A stretch of 19,677 nt of DNA, taken from CAYOZL01 sp964408435. Lineage in GTDB: Bacteria; Bdellovibrionota_C; UBA2361; SZUA-149; CAYOZL01. Below, one piece after another: positions 7,414 to 15,866 of this stretch. The DNA lies in contig CAYOZL010000044.1 of assembly GCA_964408435.1 (NCBI GenBank), positions 1 to 19,677 on the forward strand. Direction: 5' to 3'. The notes beneath the pieces are model-generated. The model had not been told where the DNA came from. It saw only the letters and a program-made list of their open reading frames with translations, and made no database searches. Position numbers and translations under genes: made by a program. Position 1 is the stretch's first letter; each line of letters begins with the position of its first letter.

Positions 7414-8118
7414 TTAAGAATAAGTAGAACCTGGGTAGAGTAAATTTAATGAAAATGTAAAAAATGGATGAACGACATAATCTGCTAATTCCCAAGCAAT
7501 AAGTATTCCAATAATACTAAATTTAGAATTATGTAGAAAATCGTAAATTTTTATTGCTTGCTCTTTTCTAACAAACAAACCAATAACAGTTGAGCCATCT
7601 AATGGAGGAACAGGTATTAAATTAAAAACTCCTAAAACTAGATTAAGAGAATAAGTTATACTTACAAGCATAGCTACTCCGTTAAAAAAGCCTGAATTTG
7701 TAGCCTCAACAACACTTGTCATTCCAATAGATTCTGGTTGGACAAAGAATCCTAAATAGAGCCCTAAATGAATAAGAGCTGCAGAAATAAGAACAAGTAA
7801 AAAATTAGCAACAGGACCAGCTAAAACCATCCAAGCAGCTCTGTGTGGATAACGTCTCTCCCAAGCAGGATCATACGGAGCACTTGCCCATCCCATCATC
7901 CAACCAGCCATAAAAAATGATAACCAAGGTATTAATATCGTACCCATTGGCTCTCGCTTTATATGAGGTATAGGATTTAAAGAGACTTGCCCTTGTTTAA
8001 AAGCTGTATCATCTCCTCCTAGCTTTGCAGCTAAGGCATGAGCACCTTCATGAACAGTAATAGCTAGAATAAAAGCTATGTACCACATCCCCCCGTCTAA
8101 TAGAGTTTGAATATCCAT
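7414..8118 (-). CDS. M50 (site-2 protease) family membrane metalloprotease
   Basis: This 234-residue integral membrane protein has the M50 signatures. HEGAH (His23, Glu24, His27) lies in the first membrane helix, and the distal motif FNLIPVPPLDGS (165-176) carries the third zinc ligand Asp174. The segment PHRAAWMVLAGPVANFLL (91-108) is the usual central helix. Four to six membrane segments are visible; no PDZ or CBS domain is present, so it belongs to the short rhomboid-like-size M50 group. Family members cleave membrane-embedded substrates such as anti-sigma factors, but many of the short type have no known substrate. A perfect 17-bp palindrome lies 7 nt before the ATG, and the ribosome site is weak. 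Confidence 0.88.
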   Translation of the reverse strand: MDIQTLLDGGMWYIAFILAITVHEGAHALAAKLGGDDTAFKQGQVSLNPIPHIKREPMGTILIPWLSFFMAGWMMGWASAPYDPAWERRYPHRAAWMVLAGPVANFLLVLISAALIHLGLYLGFFVQPESIGMTSVVEATNSGFFNGVAMLVSITYSLNLVLGVFNLIPVPPLDGSTVIGLFVRKEQAIKIYDFLHNSKFSIIGILIAWELADYVVHPFFTFSLNLLYPGSTYS

Positions 8119-8124
8119 TAGCTT

Positions 8125-8141
8125 AGATTAAGTATTAATCT
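8125..8141. repeat. Perfect 17-bp palindrome immediately upstream of the M50 gene
   Basis: AGATTAA (8125-8131), GTA, then TTAATCT (8135-8141): 7-bp arms around 3 nt, placed 7-23 nt upstream of the M50 ATG on the minus strand and right after the GH17-GT2 gene. It would cover the ribosome-binding region, so it may be an operator, an RNA hairpin limiting translation, or a weak attenuator. Confidence 0.45.
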
Positions 8142-8164
8142 TTATTGTTACAAGAAAATTATAA

Positions 8165-10831
8165 CTAGGAATATTTATGATTTGTATCTATAATCTGTTT
8201 TTTATAATGCATAGCTTCTAGTGCTCTCATTACGAAAGATGCAAGACCTGGTAAAGCTAGAATTACAAAAATAACTAACCAAATATTTCTATCCATGTCT
8301 TTTAATCCATACTTAATCCAAATCAACGAACTTAAAGTAATAAAAAAAGTGCTTACTAATAATTGAGTAGGAACTTTTAATATTAAATTAACTATCTTTA
8401 AACTAACTAAAGAGCTTCTCTCTTTTTCTCTCTTAACCTTAACAGTCCTATCGAAGCTATACTTTGGATATATGAATGCAAATATTGCCGCTAAAGAAAT
8501 TGAATAAGTTAGTGAAATACCAGATACAAAAGCTAGAACTGTATTTTTTATATTATAATTAATTAGCCTTAGATAAACTAACAAGATTGATATTAAACGT
8601 GAGAAGAACAAAATTAGCAAAGGAATTAAATATGTAGAACCTGGAACGGCTTGCTCCGTTTCTAATATAGTAGAAGCAGTAAAAAATCCTGAAATACAAA
8701 AAAGTAGAAATAATGCTTCTGAAATCCATGGTAGCCATCCTAAAAAATAATAAGATATTTGTTTTAAATTTAAATTTCCCTCTATCTTTATAAACTTTTT
8801 ATAATGTTTTATTAATATTTGAATACCACCATAAACCCAGCGAAACCTTTGTTTGGCATAACTCTTATAGCTAGCAGGTAGGACTCCTTTTCCTAAAATA
8901 TGATTATGATAATAGATTTTAAATCCAGCACTTAGCATTCTAAGACCTAATTCAGCATCCTCACAAATACTCCACTGTGCCCACTTAAATTTATTTAAAA
9001 CTTGTTTGTTGATAATTAACATTGTTCCATGCATAATAATTGCATTTTTTTCATTGCGAAGATTCATGCCAATTTTAAAAAAAGAGTCATACTCTGCATA
9101 CATCGCGTTTTCAAAAGCAGTGTTTTTAGTTATTCTATAACTCTGTGGGCATTGTACTGCTGCAATTTTAGAAGTATTTTCAGAATCATTAAAAAAGAGT
9201 GGAATACATTCTTTTAGCCAATTTCTATCAACTATATAATCCGAATCTAGAACTGCAATATATTCTGCTGATTCACTAATATGCTTAAGACAATAATTTA
9301 AAGCTCCTGCTTTATATCCACTAAGCTCTTGTTCATGAAAGAATTTAATTTTTTCCAAATGATTATCACAAAAAGATTTCACAGCAGTCCAAAGTTTTAA
9401 ATTTTTAGTATTATTAGACATTGCAATGATTTCAAAGCTAGGATAATTCAAATTAAGAACCGATTTCAAAGTTTTAATTACCATTTGAGGGTCTTCATTA
9501 GAAAAAGGAATATGTATAGATACAAATGGTAAAGCTATATTTTGATTTTTTATTACTAAATTATCTTGATTTAATTTTTCTTTTCTTTCAAAAGCATCAC
9601 AACATTCAAAAACAAATATTAAACTAATAAAAACTGGTATTAATATAAATGGAATTATAAAAACTGAAAGATAATTAAGCAGTAAATAGTTTATTTTTGC
9701 AGAATGTATAACTAAATATACAGATGACACGCTAATGTAAATACTTACAAGTAACCAAAGCAAAGACATAATCGATCTATATTTTTTAACTTTAATAACT
9801 AAAACAGAGAACAGTAAAGCGTTACAAGAAACCAATAGCGCAAAAAAAGAATTGTTATATTTATTATGCTTTAGACTTTTATCTTCTAAATCTATTTTAT
9901 CAGCATACTTTGATTTACCTGATGCCCTAGCTAAACCCCAATGAGCTCCTGTTTTACCTTCAAATAATCTAGACTTCCATGGTTGATCAAAGGCTTCAAA
10001 AAAATTATACCCTATACCTAAATATTCTTTAGAGTCTGAAAAAGTTTCTTTAGATTTACTTTGAAAACTTCTAATAAATTGGTTTTGCTGAATCACTCCA
10101 GGAACGGCTAAGGAATTAACTACCCCATGTGTTGGCCAACCAGTCTCTGCAATAAATACGACTTTATTAGGGAAGTATTTTTTAGCTTTTTTATATTTTT
10201 CAACTAACCACTCTGCCCCCTGTTTTGGAGATTTATGATACCAATAAGGCAAAAAGTTAATTGAGATAAAATCAACATAATCTTGCATCTTACGATTTTT
10301 AACCCAAGTGCTAGGAATATCTGATGTTGAAATTGGTACTTTAATTTTAGTTCTAGAATACGTTAAATACTTTATATGTTTTTCAAGAGGTATACCGTTA
10401 TTAGTGCGAATTGAAGACTTAGAGGTATGTTCATTACCTACTATTACAGCTACTATATTGTCGTATTTTGAAGATAAGTATCCAGCAGAGTCAATTTCAT
10501 CAATACTTCTTTTATCGTCACTTGAGATATAAGCACCAAGAATAAACTTAAGACCTTTTACTTTTGCATACCTTACGGCACTCTCCATATTCGAAGTAGA
10601 AAAATAAACACGAACACAATTTGAGTACTTAGAAATTGCATCTAAATCACTACTAATAATTTCTTCAGGTATTTTTTCTTTGTACTTAGGCTCTCTGGTT
10701 AAATGCCTATACGGATTCCAACTTATACATTCAAACTTCTGTTCTACAAATACTGGTGTTTCTAAGTTCAGATAAGAAAGTGCTATAAAATTTAAAAAAG
10801 CTAAAAATATTACTAATAAATATTTTAACAT
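8165..10831 (-). CDS. GH17-GT2 fusion membrane glycan synthase (NdvB/NdvC-like)
   Basis: This is an 888-residue two-enzyme protein. A signal anchor (about 1-24) is followed by an exported GH17 domain (about 30-310) with the family acid/base Glu in IVGNEHT (near 134) and the nucleophile Glu in AETGWP (near 229). Three membrane helices (about 327-408) lead to a cytoplasmic GT2 processive glycosyltransferase: the DxD metal site in AVLDSDY (near 529-531), the ED of CEDAEL (near 624) and QRFRW, the QxxRW polymer-binding motif (near 661-665). About five C-terminal membrane helices follow. Bacterial NdvB/NdvC-type proteins with this pairing make beta-1,3/1,6-glucans, the GH17 part acting as a transglucosylase on the growing chain. 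The glucan product here is inferred from that. It lies 30 nt downstream of glmS, so amino-sugar metabolism may be linked. There is no strong ribosome site near the ATG. Confidence 0.82.
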   Translation of the reverse strand: MLKYLLVIFLAFLNFIALSYLNLETPVFVEQKFECISWNPYRHLTREPKYKEKIPEEIISSDLDAISKYSNCVRVYFSTSNMESAVRYAKVKGLKFILGAYISSDDKRSIDEIDSAGYLSSKYDNIVAVIVGNEHTSKSSIRTNNGIPLEKHIKYLTYSRTKIKVPISTSDIPSTWVKNRKMQDYVDFISINFLPYWYHKSPKQGAEWLVEKYKKAKKYFPNKVVFIAETGWPTHGVVNSLAVPGVIQQNQFIRSFQSKSKETFSDSKEYLGIGYNFFEAFDQPWKSRLFEGKTGAHWGLARASGKSKYADKIDLEDKSLKHNKYNNSFFALLVSCNALLFSVLVIKVKKYRSIMSLLWLLVSIYISVSSVYLVIHSAKINYLLLNYLSVFIIPFILIPVFISLIFVFECCDAFERKEKLNQDNLVIKNQNIALPFVSIHIPFSNEDPQMVIKTLKSVLNLNYPSFEIIAMSNNTKNLKLWTAVKSFCDNHLEKIKFFHEQELSGYKAGALNYCLKHISESAEYIAVLDSDYIVDRNWLKECIPLFFNDSENTSKIAAVQCPQSYRITKNTAFENAMYAEYDSFFKIGMNLRNEKNAIIMHGTMLIINKQVLNKFKWAQWSICEDAELGLRMLSAGFKIYYHNHILGKGVLPASYKSYAKQRFRWVYGGIQILIKHYKKFIKIEGNLNLKQISYYFLGWLPWISEALFLLFCISGFFTASTILETEQAVPGSTYLIPLLILFFSRLISILLVYLRLINYNIKNTVLAFVSGISLTYSISLAAIFAFIYPKYSFDRTVKVKREKERSSLVSLKIVNLILKVPTQLLVSTFFITLSSLIWIKYGLKDMDRNIWLVIFVILALPGLASFVMRALEAMHYKKQIIDTNHKYS

Positions 10832-10861
10832 TAAATAATTTTATTTCGCCCTTAACTACTC

Positions 10862-12709
10862 TTACTCTACAGTTACACTCTTAGCTAAATTTCTAGGCTG
10901 ATCAACATCGGTTCCTAGATAAATAGCTGCGTGATAAGAAAGTAATTGTAGTGGGACACTAAAAACTATTGGCATTAAAAGTGGTGACATCTCACCTAAC
11001 TCAATTGTCTCCCATGCTAAATCTTTTAATTCAGGGACTGCTTTATCAGTAACTGCAATTATTCTTCCACCACGAGACTCAACTTCAATTAAGTTACTCA
11101 TTGTTTTTTCGTAGTTTTGACCATCTTTACCAAAAAGCACAACTACTGGAAGCTCGTCATCAATTAAGGCAATTGGACCATGCTTCATTTCTCCAGAAGG
11201 GTAGCCTTCAGCATGTATATATGAAATCTCTTTTAACTTTAGCGCTCCTTCTAGTGCTATTGGGTATAGTAGACCTCTACCTAGATATAACAGATGTTCA
11301 GTCTTTCCGTATTTTTTAGCTATTTTTTCTACCTGCTTATCAGTAAGTAACGCAGAACTTATTAAACTTGGAAGTAACATTAAATCTTCTAAATGCTTAC
11401 TTAGTTCTTTTTTAGTAATTGTTTTTCTTAAATCAGCTAATTTTAAAGCTAGAAGTAAAGCAGCTGTTAATTGAGTTGAGAAAGCTTTGGTAGAAGCAAC
11501 TGAAATTTCAGGTCCTGCTTGAGTGTAAATTATGTGATCTACTCTTCTAGAAATAGTAGAGCCTACGGTGTTACAAATAGCTAGAGTTTTAGCATTATGT
11601 TTTTTTGCTAACTCTAAAGAACCTAAAGTATCTGCAGTTTCTCCTGATTGAGAAACACAAATAAATAAAGTTCTATCATTTATAATAGGAGTTCTATATC
11701 TAAACTCAGAAGCGTAATCTACTTCAACAGGAATCTTAGTTAAACGTTCAATGTAGAACTTTGTAACTAAACCAGCATGCCAAGCCGTTCCACATGCTAC
11801 AATAACTATTCTTTCAAAATCCAATAAATCTTTATCCGTAAGACCATCTAGAATAATCTCTCCTTCTTGAGGTTTAACTCTTCCTCTAAAGGTTTCAGTA
11901 ACTGCGTTTGGTTGCTCGTGAATTTCTTTAAGCATAAAATGCTTATAACCACCTTTTTCAGCAGTAATCGGATCCCAATTTACTTTAACAGGTTCACGCT
12001 CAATTTTTTCTCCATTATTTTCTAAATGGATTTCGTCTTTTGTAATTTTTGCAATATCACCATCTTCTAGAATTAAATAGTTCTTAGTGTATTTAAGAAC
12101 TGCAGGGATATCAGACGCTATAAAAACCTCTTTATCCTCAGATAAACCAATTACCGCAGGAGAAGAATCTTTTGCTAAAATTAAAGTATCGGGGTCGTCC
12201 TTTAAAGAAACTAATAAAGCATAACTACCTTCTAGTTGCTTAATTGTGTTTTTTACAGCTTGAAATAAATCGTTTGAATCCCCAATATTTTTATTAATTA
12301 AGTGCGCTGCAATTTCTGTATCTGTTTCAGATACAAATTTACAACCTTCAGCTTGTAACTCTTTTCTAAGTTTTGCGTAATTTTCAATGATGCCATTATG
12401 GACCACACAGATTCTTCCGGCAGTGTGCGGGTGAGCATTAGTCTCTGACGGTCTTCCATGAGTTGCCCAACGAGTATGCCCAATACCGATATTGTTCTCT
12501 TGATCTGTTTCTAAATTAAAACGACCTTCTGTGCTAAGCTGATCTCTGAGTCCTTGAAGCTTACCCTCAACTCTAGAAATATAAAAATCACCATTTTCAA
12601 TCACAGCAATTCCAGCAGAGTCATATCCTCTGTATTCTAATTTCTCTAAGCCACCTACTAAAACAGGAATGACCGAACGAGGTCCAATGTATCCAACTAT
12701 TCCACACAT
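10862..12709 (-). CDS. glmS: Glutamine-fructose-6-phosphate aminotransferase (isomerizing)
   Basis: GlmS makes glucosamine-6-phosphate from fructose-6-phosphate and glutamine, the committed step to UDP-GlcNAc. It is 615 residues, full length. The N-terminal amidotransferase starts MCGIVGYIGPR, so Cys becomes the N-terminal nucleophile after Met removal. EYRGYDSAGIAV (24-35) and HTRWATHGRPSETNAHPH (78-95) are diagnostic. Two SIS sugar-isomerase domains follow (VSQSGETADT in the first), and the protein ends with the family tail DQPRNLAKSVTVE. The ATG at 12709 has GAGGG about 10 nt upstream, inside the 13-nt gap after glmU, so the two are co-transcribed. No glmS ribozyme could fit in this gap. 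Confidence 0.97.
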   Translation of the reverse strand: MCGIVGYIGPRSVIPVLVGGLEKLEYRGYDSAGIAVIENGDFYISRVEGKLQGLRDQLSTEGRFNLETDQENNIGIGHTRWATHGRPSETNAHPHTAGRICVVHNGIIENYAKLRKELQAEGCKFVSETDTEIAAHLINKNIGDSNDLFQAVKNTIKQLEGSYALLVSLKDDPDTLILAKDSSPAVIGLSEDKEVFIASDIPAVLKYTKNYLILEDGDIAKITKDEIHLENNGEKIEREPVKVNWDPITAEKGGYKHFMLKEIHEQPNAVTETFRGRVKPQEGEIILDGLTDKDLLDFERIVIVACGTAWHAGLVTKFYIERLTKIPVEVDYASEFRYRTPIINDRTLFICVSQSGETADTLGSLELAKKHNAKTLAICNTVGSTISRRVDHIIYTQAGPEISVASTKAFSTQLTAALLLALKLADLRKTITKKELSKHLEDLMLLPSLISSALLTDKQVEKIAKKYGKTEHLLYLGRGLLYPIALEGALKLKEISYIHAEGYPSGEMKHGPIALIDDELPVVVLFGKDGQNYEKTMSNLIEVESRGGRIIAVTDKAVPELKDLAWETIELGEMSPLLMPIVFSVPLQLLSYHAAIYLGTDVDQPRNLAKSVTVE

Positions 12710-12722
12710 AATATTTTACCCT

Positions 12723-14129
12723 CTATCCTTTGTTCTCTTGGGCTTTCTTTTTCCTTGCCCAACCATCAATATTTTTCTGCTTACCTCTTGCTACAGCTAA
12801 AGAGTCTTTAGGAACATCTGTTGTAATAACAGAACCAGCTCCTACATAAGCACCTTCTCCGATACTAACTGGAGCGACCAATGCGGAGTTGCTACCAATA
12901 AAAACTCCACTACCAATATTTGTTTGATGCTTATTCATACCATCATAGTTGCAAGTAATAGTTCCCGCACCTAAGTTTGCGCTTTTTCCGACCTCAGCAT
13001 CCCCTATATAGCTTAAATGACTAGCTTTTGCCCCTTCTAGAAATTTAGCTTTTTTAGTTTCAACAAAATTTCCTATTTTTACATCCTTTCCTATTTCAGT
13101 TCCAGGTCTAATTCTTGCATACGGTCCTATTGCACAATTTGATTCTATGACAGAGTCTTCAATCACTGTTCCAAATTTAATTTCAGTGTCATTGCCTACT
13201 TTACAATTTTTTAAATGACAATTCCCTTGAATACTAACACCACTTTCAATTAAAACTTTTCCCTTAAGCCAGGTGCTCGCTCCGATAAAAGTATCACTCT
13301 TAATTTCAGCATCTTCGTCTATATAAGCAGTAGAGCTATCTTCAAACTCCACACCTTCAGCCATAAACTTCTCTACTATCTGCTCCCTTCTGATCTTTTC
13401 TAAAGTTCGCAATTGACTTTGAGAGTTAGCTCCCATTACTGAACTTGCAGGGCTTACACAAATTGCATCAGCGTTAACTGATTCACTCTTAGCTATCTCA
13501 ACTATATCAGTTAAGTAGTACTCACCTTGCGCATTATTAGGAGTAATTTTATCTAGTGCTGTCTTTAGAAAAGCTAAATCAACTAAATAAATTGAAGCAT
13601 TGACTTCATCTATTTTTTTCTCTTTATCTGTCGCATCTTTTTGCTCTACAATTTTTTCTAATACACCATTTTTATCTTTAACGATTCTTCCATAACCAAA
13701 AGGATTATCTAGCTTAGTGCTAACTAGCGTAAGCTTTGAATTACTTTTACTAAGAACTTCCTTTATTTGCTCTTCATTTACTAAAGGCATATCTCCTGGA
13801 AGAATTAATATTTTATCAAAATTTTCGCCAAAATTAGAAGCTAAGCTATCAACGGCAATTTTTGCAGCATGACCTGTGCCATTTTGCTCCGCTTGGATCG
13901 CAGTCTTAATATCCATAGCTAGCTCAGTTGAAACCTTACTTAGCTCAGATTCTACTTGCTCTTTTCCGTACCCAACGACAACCACAGAGGAATTAACACC
14001 GGCTTGATTAACCGCTCGTAACGTTCTTTCTACTAAACTCAAGCCACAAAGCTGATGTAAGACCTTTGGCTTAGCTGATTTCATTCTAGTGCCCTTACCG
14101 GCAGCTAATATAATTGCGCAAATTTTCAT
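12723..14129 (-). CDS. glmU: Bifunctional UDP-GlcNAc pyrophosphorylase / GlcN-1-P acetyltransferase
   Basis: GlmU acetylates glucosamine-1-phosphate and then joins it to UTP, giving UDP-GlcNAc for peptidoglycan and LPS. It is 468 residues, close to the usual 450-460. The N-terminal nucleotidyltransferase has LAAGKGTRMKSAKPKVLH (8-25), the uridine-binding QAEQNGTGHAA and LPGDMPLV. The C-terminal left-handed beta-helix has hexapeptide repeats, GPYARIRPGTEIGKDVKIGN and then LGAGTITCNYDG, with a Lys-rich tail. It heads the minus-strand run, directly before glmS, the same order as in many proteobacteria. Its start is divergent from the next gene with 67 nt between; TATACT (14153-14148 on the minus strand) is a possible -10 box. 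Confidence 0.97.
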   Translation of the reverse strand: MKICAIILAAGKGTRMKSAKPKVLHQLCGLSLVERTLRAVNQAGVNSSVVVVGYGKEQVESELSKVSTELAMDIKTAIQAEQNGTGHAAKIAVDSLASNFGENFDKILILPGDMPLVNEEQIKEVLSKSNSKLTLVSTKLDNPFGYGRIVKDKNGVLEKIVEQKDATDKEKKIDEVNASIYLVDLAFLKTALDKITPNNAQGEYYLTDIVEIAKSESVNADAICVSPASSVMGANSQSQLRTLEKIRREQIVEKFMAEGVEFEDSSTAYIDEDAEIKSDTFIGASTWLKGKVLIESGVSIQGNCHLKNCKVGNDTEIKFGTVIEDSVIESNCAIGPYARIRPGTEIGKDVKIGNFVETKKAKFLEGAKASHLSYIGDAEVGKSANLGAGTITCNYDGMNKHQTNIGSGVFIGSNSALVAPVSIGEGAYVGAGSVITTDVPKDSLAVARGKQKNIDGWARKKKAQENKG

Positions 14130-14196
14130 ATCGAGACGTAGTAATTAAGTATATGTATTTATTAAACAAATTAAAGATTACAGTAAATAACTAATT

Positions 14197-14790
14197 ATGT
14201 CGAATCTAACAAGGATGGAGAGTATTGAAAATAAAACTGACTTAGACCGAGAATTAGACTTTCTTGAGCTTAAGATTAAGGAACTAAAAGTTAGCTACGA
14301 GCAACATTTCTCTGGTTATATTCCTCAACCACCTTCAAAAGAACATGAGGAGCTTAGAAGATATATTAGAAAAATAATGAATGCTCCCTTTAAAAGTACA
14401 GCTGCTAGCTTTAGATTAAACACCTTAGTTCGTAGATTCAAAACATATGCCTCTCAATGGGAAAGAATCAGTAAAGAAAGAGAAAGAGGCACGTATTATA
14501 AGGATGTATTTAAAGCAAATTTAAGAGAAAAAGCTATTCAAAGAGAAAAAAGAGCAGTATCAAAAGCTGGAAAAGCTGAACAAGCAATGAAACAACTTTT
14601 TAATTCATATCAATCAGCAATGATGGCTTCTGGAAAAAGTGTTGATAAACTAGATTTTAACAAATTCAAACAATCTCTAGCTAAAAGATCTAGTGAAATA
14701 AAAAAACAATCTGGTTCTAAAAAATTAAAATATCAAATTGTTTCAGTTGATGGACAAATTAAAGTTAAAACTACAGCCATAAAAAAGTAA
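14197..14790 (+). CDS. Conserved hypothetical protein resembling the MXAN_5187 C-terminal domain
   Basis: This is a 197-residue, basic, mainly helical protein with no signal peptide or membrane segment. Residues about 8-40 (ELDFLELKIKELKVSYEQHF) look coiled-coil. The core, LNTLVRRFKTYASQWERISK then ERERGTYYKDVFKANL (about 76-111), matches what I recall of the MXAN_5187 C-terminal domain known from Myxococcota and relatives; that recall is not database-checked. The tail is Lys/Ser-rich and ends in a small beta-rich stretch (YQIVSVDGQIKVKTTAI). Its function is unknown. In the myxobacterial protein the domain follows a sensory part, which is absent here. It is divergent from glmU and convergent with the Lrp gene (25 nt gap). 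The start is uncertain: ATG 14197 or ATG 14215. Confidence 0.65.
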   Translation: MSNLTRMESIENKTDLDRELDFLELKIKELKVSYEQHFSGYIPQPPSKEHEELRRYIRKIMNAPFKSTAASFRLNTLVRRFKTYASQWERISKERERGTYYKDVFKANLREKAIQREKRAVSKAGKAEQAMKQLFNSYQSAMMASGKSVDKLDFNKFKQSLAKRSSEIKKQSGSKKLKYQIVSVDGQIKVKTTAIKK

Positions 14791-14815
14791 ATTAAAAAAA
14801 CAAAGTATAAAGTAA

Positions 14816-15775
14816 CTACACACTAACTTGATCCACTCTATGATAATGATCCGCTCTTAGTAAAAGTGTATCAATATTTTTAATGTAATCTGGAAATTCT
14901 GAGCGAAGAGTATCTACTAGCTCATGAAAATCTGACATCCTTTCAACCTCTACTTCCAACTCAATTGGCCAGTTTCCTATTTGCTTAATATGACAAGAAA
15001 TTAGTGGATGTTTTTGGCTAAATTTTAATAATTTTTTCTCTAATTTACTTGAAGTTTTAGATAAATTAATAAGCAATTTTAAAAATAGTATATTTGAATT
15101 TTTATAATCAAACTGCATTTGATAAGCAAAAATTATTTTTTCCTTCTCAAGTTTGTTAAGCCTGTATTTTATTACATTAGGGCTAGAATTTAGTTTCTTA
15201 GCTATATCAACGTAGCTTGCTCTTGCATCTAAATTTAAAATTCTAAGTATCTTTCTTTCAAGCTCATCTATTTGGGTAACTTCTCTACTACTTCCGTATG
15301 GATAACTACAGTCTGGACTCTTTATTCCAAAAGATCTTGGAATGCGATGTGTTATAACTGGGCAAACAATACTGCTATCAAGAATAAAATCTGAAAATTT
15401 TGATAGAGTTTTATCTAATATGCTCTGATACTCAAGTGAATTTTGTGCCCAGATAGAAAAAATTAAATCCCACTTACCATAAAACTCTGCTAACCAATAG
15501 GTATCTTCAGAACGGTTAAGGTAACTAACCATTTTATCAATTTCTTCTCTTTTACCTTTTAATTTTAAATACGTTTTATAAAGGCTTTTACCAAGTCTAA
15601 AAACATCTATGTAGGCACTATACCTGTTAATCACTTTGTTTCTTTTGAATTTATCCATTCTATAAGAAACAATGTCGTTTCCTAGCTTTAATTTCTTTGA
15701 TAGCTCAGAAACACTTGCTCTAGAATTATGATCTAATTCCCTTAAAAGCCTTCTATCTATTCTGTCTAAATACAT
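14816..15775 (-). CDS. Tandem Lrp/AsnC-family transcriptional regulator
   Basis: The product is about 319 residues from the ATG at 15775; a TTG at 15784 would add three residues. It contains two complete Lrp/AsnC units in one chain. The first helix-turn-helix, LDRIDRRLLRELDHNSRASV through VSYRMDKFKRNKVI (about 3-50), is followed by a ligand-binding (RAM-like) alpha/beta part to about 150. The second helix-turn-helix, IDELERKILRILNLDARASY through IKYRLNKLEKEKII, begins near 168 and has its own effector part. Standard Lrp proteins are about 150-165 residues with one unit; double-unit forms are better known from archaea. It would bind DNA as a pseudo-dimer and respond to an amino acid or other small ligand (family knowledge). 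It is divergent from a nucleoside-recognition membrane protein and probably regulates it and itself. Confidence 0.82.
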   Translation of the reverse strand: MYLDRIDRRLLRELDHNSRASVSELSKKLKLGNDIVSYRMDKFKRNKVINRYSAYIDVFRLGKSLYKTYLKLKGKREEIDKMVSYLNRSEDTYWLAEFYGKWDLIFSIWAQNSLEYQSILDKTLSKFSDFILDSSIVCPVITHRIPRSFGIKSPDCSYPYGSSREVTQIDELERKILRILNLDARASYVDIAKKLNSSPNVIKYRLNKLEKEKIIFAYQMQFDYKNSNILFLKLLINLSKTSSKLEKKLLKFSQKHPLISCHIKQIGNWPIELEVEVERMSDFHELVDTLRSEFPDYIKNIDTLLLRADHYHRVDQVSV

Positions 15776-15866
15776 ATATGCCAAAAAATCATAAAATATA
15801 GCTAATTTTTATAGTTTTAACGCTAACTTATTACTAGTCTTACTATTAAAATATAATTATGTCTAA
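15776..15866. promoter_or_regulatory. Divergent regulator/transporter promoter region
   Basis: This is the gap between the Lrp-type gene (minus) and the Gate-domain gene (plus). A perfect TATAAT at 15852-15857 would place transcription start close to the ATG at 15867 or 15876, giving a very short or absent leader. A clear -35 is not seen (TTATTA around 15828-15833 at best). Neither gene has a good Shine-Dalgarno. As the only shared upstream DNA, it is the likely operator of the tandem Lrp protein. Confidence 0.35.

Noticed and set aside
9029..9217. Plus-strand frames opposite the GH17-GT2 gene (also 10308-10532)
   Set aside because: Antisense shadows; the minus-strand reading has strong catalytic motifs.
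12298..12483. Second minus-strand frame inside glmS
   Set aside because: Same-strand out-of-frame shadow of the amidotransferase domain; no family features.
12710..12722. glmS ribozyme upstream of glmS
   Set aside because: The gap to glmU is only 13 nt, too short for the ribozyme.
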